NCBI RefSeq assembly: GCF_030068615.1
Contig: NZ_JASJOC010000007.1
Coordinates: 120,765-184,764 of the forward strand
Length of the DNA stretch: 64,000 nt
From: Halostagnicola sp. A-GB9-2
GTDB taxonomy: Archaea; Halobacteriota; Halobacteria; Halobacteriales; Natrialbaceae
Direction of reading: 5' to 3'
Made by a program: the position numbers and the translations under genes. The notes beneath the pieces are model-generated. The model did no database searches, was not told the origin of the DNA, and worked only from the letters and a program-made list of their open reading frames with translations. How positions within the stretch are numbered: the stretch's first letter is position 1; every line of letters starts with the position of its first letter. Positions 19,115-26,154 of the stretch are shown piece by piece.

Positions 19115-20503
19115 TCAGACCCGATCCGCGTCTTCGGGAACCTCGTGGGTCGGAAGGAGGCCGGTTTTCTCGAGGCCGTAGTAGCCGACGAGGTGGACGA
19201 TCGCCGCCGCGATCATTCCGTTGAGCGCCGCCATGCCGGGAATCGGTGCCGCGACCATGACGCCAGGAACCACCGATCCGGCGGTCAGTACCGCGACGAG
19301 ACAGCCCACGAGGTAGGCGATCACGCTCGTCCACCGAACGCTCGCGAACTGAACGTCGTCCATCCGCGGAATCGGTCCGCGCCAGCAAAGCAGGAAGTCG
19401 GCGATGATGATGGCACCCAGCGGCGGGATGTACTGTCCCAGCAGTTCGAGCCACGGCAGGAGGAGACCGTCGGCCCCGGCCAGCGCGAGTCCGATTCCGA
19501 TCAGACAGCCCGTGATGACGAACGGCCGCTTACGGTCGAAGTCGAAGGCCTCCGCCCCGGCGACGCTGAACGCGTAGGCCGCGTTGTCGTTGGTCGTCCA
19601 GATGTTCAAGATCAGCGCGATCAGCCCGACGGTCGCGAGTCCCTGTGCGACGAGCACCTCGTATAGGTCACCCTGTGGCGTGACGTCGTAGACGGCACCG
19701 CCGACCGCCCCGCTGAGAAAGAGGAAGCTGTTACCCACGAGGAAGGCGATCAATCCGGCCCAGAACGCGACTCGAGAGTTAATCGCAAAGCGCGCCCAGT
19801 TCGGGGCTTGCGTGCCGGCGCTGATGAACGTGCCGACAACGATGGTAACCGCGAGGCCGAACGACATCTCCCCACCACCTGTCTGTGCCATCAGGCCGTC
19901 GACACCGCCCGCATCACCGATTGCGAGGTATATCGAGAGCACGCCGACGAGGATCAGAAACGGAACGGCGACGTAGGAGAGTTTCTCCATCCCGTCGTAC
20001 CCGAAGTACGCGGTCATCATGTGGAGGAGCCCCCAGATGAGAATCAGGGCACTGAGCATCGCGGCGCTCTCCAACCCCAGGTACGTCGCCGTCGGAATCG
20101 CGACCATCGGGATGGTCACCCCGAACCAGCCGACTTGCGTCCCGCCCAACAGGAGGTCGGCCCACTTCGCGCCGACGCGGCCGAACGAATATCTGGCCAG
20201 CAAGACTGTCGTCAGTCCCGCTTTCGCAGAGATTCCACAGAGAAGTGCGACGTAGCCCCCGAGGATAATGTGGCCCACAACCATCGCGGACAACATTTCC
20301 TGAAATCCCATCGCCGCGCTGACCTCCGCGCCCGCCCACATCGTTCCCGCGAAAAAGACGAGTCCGAGCAGAACCGCCGAGAGGCTAACGAGCCCCTTCC
20401 GTTCGTCCTTCGGGACGTGATCGAGCGGGTAGTCGGGATCGGGAAGGTTCTCGTCGCCGAATACGATGCGCCGCCAGTCGAATCCGCCACCGCGTGTTGC
20501 CAT
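19115..20503 (-). CDS. NCS1 family cytosine/purine/hydantoin-type permease
   Basis: This 462-residue member of the nucleobase:cation symporter-1 family (CodB-like) has about 12 membrane segments. GTMWAGAEVSAAMGFQEML is the first helix with the family GxxxG-like Asn/Ala region, QVGWFGVTIPM near residue 135 and GTQAPNWARFA near 250 correspond to the cytosine-binding helices, and WTTNDNAAYAFSVAGA is the conserved helix 8 motif. A minus-strand ATTAATT box at about 20527-20534 sets the ATG at 20503. The adjacent gene on the other strand is a CodA-type cytosine deaminase, the classic CodB partner, which supports cytosine or a related ring as cargo. Confidence 0.93.
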   Translation of the reverse strand: MATRGGGFDWRRIVFGDENLPDPDYPLDHVPKDERKGLVSLSAVLLGLVFFAGTMWAGAEVSAAMGFQEMLSAMVVGHIILGGYVALLCGISAKAGLTTVLLARYSFGRVGAKWADLLLGGTQVGWFGVTIPMVAIPTATYLGLESAAMLSALILIWGLLHMMTAYFGYDGMEKLSYVAVPFLILVGVLSIYLAIGDAGGVDGLMAQTGGGEMSFGLAVTIVVGTFISAGTQAPNWARFAINSRVAFWAGLIAFLVGNSFLFLSGAVGGAVYDVTPQGDLYEVLVAQGLATVGLIALILNIWTTNDNAAYAFSVAGAEAFDFDRKRPFVITGCLIGIGLALAGADGLLLPWLELLGQYIPPLGAIIIADFLLCWRGPIPRMDDVQFASVRWTSVIAYLVGCLVAVLTAGSVVPGVMVAAPIPGMAALNGMIAAAIVHLVGYYGLEKTGLLPTHEVPEDADRV

Positions 20504-20655
20504 TGGGCATGACAGGTCACCCCACCACAATTAATCTTTCCGACAAACGACCAACGATTTGGCATCGAATTTTCGTTACAGCACGATTACCGATACGATC
20601 TACCTGATCGGCGTACCCCAGAAACTATTATCGACCCGGGAGACGTTCGGACCGT

Positions 20656-21954
20656 ATGACTACGTGGCTCATCTCAGACGCAACAACGCTCGAGGGATCT
20701 TCGGTTGACATCGCGATCGAGGACGGCACCCTCTCCCGGCTTGAGAAGGCCGGTTCGATCGATCCGTCGATCGCTCCCGAGGATCGGCGATACGACGCGA
20801 ACGGGCGTCTCGTGACGCCGACGTTGACCGAACCGCACATCCACCTCGACGCGACGCTCACCGCGGGGGAGCCGAGCTGGAACGAGTCGGGAACGCTCGC
20901 CGAGGGGATCGGTATCTGGGCCGACCGGAAGGAATCGCTCGAGGCGGCAGACGTGAAAGAGCGGGCCGAACGGGCCATCGAGTGGATGGCATCCAACGGC
21001 GTTACCCGCGTTCGGACGCACGCAGACACCACCGAGGAGTCGCTGACCGGCGTTCGCGCCCTGCTCGAGCTCCGCGAGGAAGTGGCGGATCTTGTCGATC
21101 TCCAGGTTGTCGCGTTTCCACAGGATGGCATCTTCACGGACGAATCCCACGAGGACCTGCTTCGGGAGTCCCTCGAGATGGGTGCCGACCTCGTCGGTGC
21201 GATTCCACACAACGAACACACCCGGGAGGACGGCGTCGCGTCGGTCGAACTCGCGATGGACCTCGCAGAGCGATACGGTCGTCCGGTCGACATGCACATC
21301 GACGAGACGGATGATCCCGGCTCGCGGTTCACCGAGGTGCTCGCGAGCGAGTCGATCAAGCGCGGCATCGGCGATCGGGTGACGGCCAGTCACACGACCG
21401 CGATGCACTCGTACTCCAACGCGTACGCGGCGAAGGTGATCTCGCTCCTCGCCGAGAGCGGGGCCAGTGTGATCACCAATCCGCCGGACAACGCGGTGTT
21501 GCAGGGACGGTACGACGACTACCCGCGACGGCGCGGTCACACCCGGATCGACGAACTGCGCGAGGCCGACGTGACCGTCGGGATCGGGCACGACTCCGTG
21601 ATGGATCCGTGGTATCACTACGGGCGCGGCGATCAGTTAGACGCCGCGTTCGTTCTCCTTCACTACGCCCATATGAACGGCCGGAGCGATGTCGGACCGC
21701 TCTGGGAGATGCTCACGACGGCGAACGCGGACGTCTTCGGAGACGAGGAGTACGGCCTTTCGGTCGGATCGGCAGGCTCTCTCGTCGTCTATGACGCGCC
21801 GGATGCGTTCAACGCGCTTCGAACGCGAGCCCCGCGAACGCTGGTGCTCAAGGACGGTCGCGAAATCGCACGAACCGAACCCTCGAGCACACACGTGGTC
21901 CGCGAGGGCGACGACGGCGACGAACTCGAGCGGTCCGTCGATTTTCATCGTTAA
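20656..21954 (+). CDS. codA: CodA-type cytosine deaminase
   Basis: This 432-residue amidohydrolase would deaminate cytosine to uracil or a similar aminopyrimidine. Its metal and substrate residues fall at the same numbers as in Escherichia coli CodA: H61 and H63 (EPHIHLD), Q156 (VAFPQDG), H214 and E217 (DMHIDETDD), H246 (SHTTAMHSY), D313 (GHDSVMDPW) and W319. The residue after D313 is Ser, where E. coli has Asp314, a position known to tune cytosine against 5-fluorocytosine. AACTATTA at 20623-20630 lies about 29 bases upstream. It diverges from the NCS1 permease, giving a CodB/CodA-like pair. Isoguanine, creatinine or 5-methylcytosine are alternative substrates. Confidence 0.92.
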   Translation: MTTWLISDATTLEGSSVDIAIEDGTLSRLEKAGSIDPSIAPEDRRYDANGRLVTPTLTEPHIHLDATLTAGEPSWNESGTLAEGIGIWADRKESLEAADVKERAERAIEWMASNGVTRVRTHADTTEESLTGVRALLELREEVADLVDLQVVAFPQDGIFTDESHEDLLRESLEMGADLVGAIPHNEHTREDGVASVELAMDLAERYGRPVDMHIDETDDPGSRFTEVLASESIKRGIGDRVTASHTTAMHSYSNAYAAKVISLLAESGASVITNPPDNAVLQGRYDDYPRRRGHTRIDELREADVTVGIGHDSVMDPWYHYGRGDQLDAAFVLLHYAHMNGRSDVGPLWEMLTTANADVFGDEEYGLSVGSAGSLVVYDAPDAFNALRTRAPRTLVLKDGREIARTEPSSTHVVREGDDGDELERSVDFHR

Positions 21955-22023
21955 AGACGAACCCCCTCAGTTAGTAGCGCCCGAAATCACCGCTTCTGGC
22001 TCCTGTTCTCCGCGCCCATTCCG

Positions 22024-23304
22024 TCACCGCCGAACTTCCGACTCGAGCCTGTTCTCGGCGACGACCGTCCCGTCGTGGACGACCCAGCGCGGCGGCCGTC
22101 CCAGCCTGAGGGCCTCGTGACGGCTCCCGATGTCGCTCGAGAAGACGTTGAACGTCGCCGGCTCGCCGGGTTCGATTCCGTGCTCGCACTCGAGGATCGA
22201 CGCGGCTTCTCTCGTCACTAACTCCCACGCGACCCGGCGCTCGTTCGGCGTCGTCAGCTGAGCCGCGTGTGCGGTGAGAAGCGCCGTCTCGAGCATGCTC
22301 GCCCGGCCGTAGGGATAGAACCCGTCGAGCAAACAGTCTTGCCCGGCGGCGACGGTAACGCCAGCGTCGACCAGTTCGTCCACTCGAGTGATTCCGCGAC
22401 GCTTCGGATGCGTATCGTGGCGTCCCTGCAGGAGGAGGTTCGTCGGCGGATTGGTGATCACGGATAGCCCGGCCTCGTCGACCAGTTCGATCACCCGCGC
22501 GGCATGGGGATCGTCGTACGCCGCCAGCGCGCAGGTGTGGCCCGCCGTCACCGGTCGATCGAACCCCCGGTCGATCACCTCGGCCGCGAGGTACTCGAGC
22601 GAACGGGCCGACGGGTCGTCGCTCTCGTCGACGTGCATGTCGACGCCAACCTCGTAGCGCTCGGCCAGGTCGAGGCAGCTATCCACGTGCTCGCGCCGAT
22701 CGGCCGCCGTCCGTTCGGTATCCGGCATGCCGCCGATCAGATCAGCACCGCTCTCGAGTGCCCGCTCGAGCAACGTCGCGGTGCCGTCGTCCTTCAGAAT
22801 TCCTTCCTGGGGAAACGCGACGATTTCCACGTCGGCGATTTCGGCACAGGCCTCGCGGGCGGCGACGACCCCCTCGAGCGGTGTTAGTCCCCCGATCGTG
22901 TCCACGTCGACATGCGTACGGATTCGCGTACAGCCGCGTCGGACGTGGGCTTCTATCGCCCGAACGGCACGATCACGGACGTCCTTGAGCGCGTAGTTGG
23001 CTTTTCGATCGTGGATGCTCTCGATCGCCTCGGCGAGCGTTCCCGACTCGTTCGGCGGAAGATCGGGCTCGATGTACGCCTTGTCGAGGTGGACATGGGG
23101 GTCGACGAAGCCGCTCGCTACGAGCGCACCGTTGGCGTCGAGAACGGTCGTGTCGTCGGTTTCCGTGAACGGCTCTGTTTCGTCGGTATCGCCGTAGATG
23201 CCGGCGATCCGTCCGTTCGAGACGCTGATCGTCGTTGGTTCTTGACGGCAGGGCAGTGCCGCGTTCCGGACATGCAGATCCGGTGTTTTCCGCTCGAGAG
23301 TCAT
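22024..23304 (-). CDS. CodA-like amidohydrolase, diverged paralogue
   Basis: This 426-residue metal-dependent deaminase belongs to the same family as the gene at 20656 and converges on it. All metal ligands are kept: H70 and H72 (DPHVHLDKAY), H224 and E227 (DMHVDESDD), H256 (GHTCALAAYDD), D323 (GQDCLLDGFY), plus the substrate Gln Q166 (AFPQEG). The two positions that follow in the substrate pocket differ: Cys324 replaces the CodA Asp314 position and Phe329 the Trp319 position. This suggests a different ring is accepted. CTTTTTATTG at 23324-23333 is about 24 bases upstream. The name cytosine deaminase would be unsafe for this copy. Confidence 0.88.
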   Translation of the reverse strand: MTLERKTPDLHVRNAALPCRQEPTTISVSNGRIAGIYGDTDETEPFTETDDTTVLDANGALVASGFVDPHVHLDKAYIEPDLPPNESGTLAEAIESIHDRKANYALKDVRDRAVRAIEAHVRRGCTRIRTHVDVDTIGGLTPLEGVVAAREACAEIADVEIVAFPQEGILKDDGTATLLERALESGADLIGGMPDTERTAADRREHVDSCLDLAERYEVGVDMHVDESDDPSARSLEYLAAEVIDRGFDRPVTAGHTCALAAYDDPHAARVIELVDEAGLSVITNPPTNLLLQGRHDTHPKRRGITRVDELVDAGVTVAAGQDCLLDGFYPYGRASMLETALLTAHAAQLTTPNERRVAWELVTREAASILECEHGIEPGEPATFNVFSSDIGSRHEALRLGRPPRWVVHDGTVVAENRLESEVRR

Positions 23305-23366
23305 ACCCTACCGTTCGTGTCCGCAATAAAAAGCGTTGAGTCGGAGTTCTGCGTTGGGCCGGACAG

Positions 23367-24125
23367 TTATTCGAACGCGACGCAACGGCAGACGCTCGAT
23401 TCGCCGCCGCGGAAGCGCCACGGGAAGGTACCGATCTGGACGCGCTCGTTCAACAGTTCTTCGGGAACCTGCGCGTTTTCGACGTGGATGATCCCCTCGG
23501 GGAACAGCTCGTTGTGCATGAGCTGGTAGCCTTCAGGCGGGAAAATCTCGTCGAGGTCGTCGACGCCGAGTTTGTCCGCAGCTTCTTCCGCAAGTTTCGG
23601 TCGGATGTCTCGGATAACCGTGTTCATTGGGTGATCGGCGCTCCCACAATCCAGTAGGAGGTAGTTGATCTCCATCTCCTTACACCAGTCGGCGAACTCC
23701 TGGTTCGGACCGGGGTGTTTACAGAAGAACCGGTGCGGGTCCGCGTCTTCTTTGTGCCAGGCGTAGTCCTGATAGCCGGTGTGTACGAACAGGATGTCGC
23801 CTTTCTGAACGTCACAGACGTCCTCGATCATCTCGCTGGTGTAGACGTCGTAGTCGCCGACCTTGTCGGAGATGTCCGCGACGACGGCGTCGCCGACGAG
23901 CTCGTCCAGGCCCACCTGTTCGATATCTCGGCCGCTGGCGACGAAGTGTTTCTCGCCGTCCAGGTGAGTCCCGGTGTGGTTCATGAACTCGATTTTCTGT
24001 CCGTTCACTTTCTCGGTGTCGAGGCTCTTCTCGTACCACACCTTGGGGTTGTCGTACGTTGGCCACGCTGGCGTATCCTGTGACCACGGCTGTGTCAGGT
24101 CGTGCATCTCGTAGTCGTCGAGCAT
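23367..24125 (-). CDS. Cyclase-family metal-dependent hydrolase (kynurenine formamidase-like)
   Basis: This 252-residue protein carries the family signature HTGTHLDGEKHF near residues 50-61. Its metal ligands H50, H54, D56 and H60 match the HxGTHxDxxxH motif of bacterial kynurenine formamidase, isatin hydrolase and related cyclic-amide hydrolases. The rest (ILFVHTGYQDY, LLLDCGSADHPMNT) fits the fold. A GTTTAAG box near 24146-24152 lies about 25 bases before the ATG. It stands between two CodA-like genes and the Mo-hydroxylase, so ring opening or amide cleavage of an oxidised heterocycle is a reasonable inference. The true substrate is not evident. Confidence 0.88.
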   Translation of the reverse strand: MLDDYEMHDLTQPWSQDTPAWPTYDNPKVWYEKSLDTEKVNGQKIEFMNHTGTHLDGEKHFVASGRDIEQVGLDELVGDAVVADISDKVGDYDVYTSEMIEDVCDVQKGDILFVHTGYQDYAWHKEDADPHRFFCKHPGPNQEFADWCKEMEINYLLLDCGSADHPMNTVIRDIRPKLAEEAADKLGVDDLDEIFPPEGYQLMHNELFPEGIIHVENAQVPEELLNERVQIGTFPWRFRGGESSVCRCVAFE

Positions 24126-24478
24126 GACCAGAACGTACCCGTCCCCGTCACTTAAACTTACGTGAACGGGATAACTGTCCCTTCGATCGAAATTTCACCC
24201 GCCCGTAGCTGTTGCGCACTCGAATCCTCTCCGCTCGAGACGATTTCTGGACAAATGTGGGCATGCCAACACCCAACAACACTTATTAGTACCGTTGGGA
24301 TAATGATACGGTATCCGTGTGACCGACAGATGACTATACGAACCACCGCCCAGTACGGATTCGAATCCACCTACCAGCCGCCCGTCGGCCGGCGACTACG
24401 CGGTCGCTACGACTCGAGCAATCGCCCCCGACTCGGGTGCGATAGTCGGAGACGGGACCGTGGTCGATTCGAGGGGCT
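24126..24478. promoter_or_regulatory. Divergent region between cyclase and Mo-hydroxylase FAD gene
   Basis: This 353-base region holds the minus-strand promoter of the cyclase gene near 24146-24152. An AT-rich stretch with ACTTATTAG near 24278-24290 may start a leadered message for the FAD-subunit gene. Just before the ATG at 24479 is GAGGGG, a plausible Shine-Dalgarno site, so this operon is unlike the mostly leaderless neighbours. No coding frame is convincing. Confidence 0.45.
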
Positions 24479-25366
24479 ATGAAACCAGCACCGTTTACAC
24501 ACCACCGCCCGGAGACGATCGAAGAGGCACTCGAACTTCTCGAAGAACTCGAGGACGCGGAACTGATGGCGGGCAATCAGTCGCTGGGGATCGTGATGGC
24601 GAATCGCCTCGCGACCCCGGATCATCTCGTCGATCTCAACGGTGTCGACGACCTCGCGTACATCGAGGAGCGAGACGACGAGGTCCGAATCGGAGCAATG
24701 ACGACCCACCGAACCCTCGAGCGATCGGACAGGCTCGCCGACGCGCTTCCGATGCTTCCCGACGCCGCCGGACAGATCGCGGGCCCCTCCGTTCGAAATC
24801 AGGGGACGGTCGGCGGCAGTCTCGGCGAAGCGGACCCGGCGGGGAACTACCCTGCGGCGTTGCTCGCGCTCGACGGCTCCGTAACCCTTCGATCGCTCGA
24901 GGGAACTCGCTCGGTTCCCGTGAGTGAGTTCTTCATCGCGTACATGTTTACCGATCTTCGGGAGGAGGAACTCATCGAGAGCGTTTCGGTGCCGACGGAT
25001 CCGTTCCCGCCCGAACGAAGCGGCATGGCGTTCGTCGAACTCAAGCGGGCCGCCCAGACCTTCCCGACGGTGAGCGCGGCGACAGCCGTTCGAGTCGACG
25101 ATCCGACGGCCGACGACCCGGTTATCGAAGCGGCACGAATCGCCCTCGCGAACGCGGCGGACGTACCGTTGCGAGTCGAAGACGCTGAGTCGGTTCTCGA
25201 GGGCGAACCGCTGTCCGAAGCCGGCCTCGATGAAGTTACCGAACTCGTCACGGGCGCTGTCACCCCCGAGGGCGAGATGCACGCAGACCGGGAGTACAAG
25301 GAGGAAGTGGCCGGCGAGTACGCCAAACGGTCGCTCGAGAGCGCGTACGACGATGCTCTAGAGTGA
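24479..25366 (+). CDS. Molybdenum hydroxylase FAD-binding subunit (CoxM/XdhB type)
   Basis: This 295-residue FAD subunit passes electrons from the iron-sulfur subunit to an acceptor. It starts MKPAPFTHHRPETIEEAL, as the family does. The FAD-binding segment is AGNQSL near residue 32 rather than the usual AGGxSL. The second FAD motif is TVGGSLGEADPAGNYPA near residue 110, and the C-terminal CO_deh_flav_C part begins near residue 180. A GAGGGG ribosome site precedes the ATG. It is followed after about 70 bases by the CoxG-like gene and converges on the Mo and 2Fe-2S subunit genes, so the holoenzyme is encoded by two facing operons. Confidence 0.92.
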   Translation: MKPAPFTHHRPETIEEALELLEELEDAELMAGNQSLGIVMANRLATPDHLVDLNGVDDLAYIEERDDEVRIGAMTTHRTLERSDRLADALPMLPDAAGQIAGPSVRNQGTVGGSLGEADPAGNYPAALLALDGSVTLRSLEGTRSVPVSEFFIAYMFTDLREEELIESVSVPTDPFPPERSGMAFVELKRAAQTFPTVSAATAVRVDDPTADDPVIEAARIALANAADVPLRVEDAESVLEGEPLSEAGLDEVTELVTGAVTPEGEMHADREYKEEVAGEYAKRSLESAYDDALE

Positions 25367-25437
25367 TCGTTCGTCGCCGAGAGCGACCACCCCGTACAGA
25401 CAGCAATCGACCACGATATCACCCACACCAATCATAC

Positions 25438-25959
25438 ATGTTAGAATTCACTGGCGAAAACGAGATGGAACAGTCGAGAGAAGAACTGTGGCCCTACTTT
25501 ACCGACCCTGACGTCCTCGCGGAGTGTGCCCCGGGCTGTAAGGAGATGATCCTCGAGTCCCCACACGAGATCACGGCGGTCCTCGCGGTCGGCGTCGGCA
25601 GCGTCAAGCCCGAGTTCGAGGTCGACGCGGTCGTAACCAACATCGAGTACCCGGGGGTGCTCGAGCTGACGGCGGTCGGTCAGGCCCCGCGAAACGAGTT
25701 CGAGATGACGGCGACGATGGAGCTGATCGAACAGGACGACGGCGGAACGATCGTCGATTGGGAGGCAAAGGCCGACGTTTCCGGAACGATCGTCAGTCTG
25801 GGAAGCCGAGCGTTAAAGAGCGTGACCAATCGGCTGGTCAAAAAGTACTTCTCGGACATGCAGGCGGTCATCGAGGAGGGCAAGGGAGCCGAATCGAAAC
25901 TCGAGGAAGCGCCGGACGAGGCGGACGCGGACCTCGACGTAGAACTCGAATCGACGTAA
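25438..25959 (+). CDS. CoxG-like SRPBCC protein
   Basis: This 173-residue protein of the CoxG/SRPBCC fold starts MLEFTGENEMEQSREELWPY. Typical segments are DPDVLAECAPGCKEM and the later VSGTIVSLGSRALKSVTNRL with KKYFSDM. CoxG proteins associate with Cox-type molybdenum hydroxylases and, in Oligotropha, help anchor the enzyme at the membrane. The acidic C-terminal tail (EEAPDEADADLDVELEST) is haloarchaeal. The ATG at 25438 matches family length; upstream frame is not conserved. It belongs to the FAD-subunit operon, which supports its assignment to this enzyme. It may instead be a quality-control or assembly factor. Confidence 0.88.
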   Translation: MLEFTGENEMEQSREELWPYFTDPDVLAECAPGCKEMILESPHEITAVLAVGVGSVKPEFEVDAVVTNIEYPGVLELTAVGQAPRNEFEMTATMELIEQDDGGTIVDWEAKADVSGTIVSLGSRALKSVTNRLVKKYFSDMQAVIEEGKGAESKLEEAPDEADADLDVELEST

Positions 25960-26154
25960 TCGCTCGCAGTCCGTTTTGATACACTCGCGCGGTTTCGATT
26001 TTCTTGTCGACTTTCCGAAACCAGTAGCCAATGGACGTCTCTCTCTCGGCGAATGCTCTCGCTCGCTCGTTCGAAAATCAACCCTTCGACGGAGATCATC
26101 GACGAAACCCGGTCGCACGCGACGCGTCAGCGCAAATCAGTGGCGAACGAGCGG

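Noticed and set aside
23367..24125. Kynurenine formamidase in tryptophan breakdown
   Set aside because: The motif fits the wider cyclase family, and no tryptophan dioxygenase or kynureninase gene is nearby.
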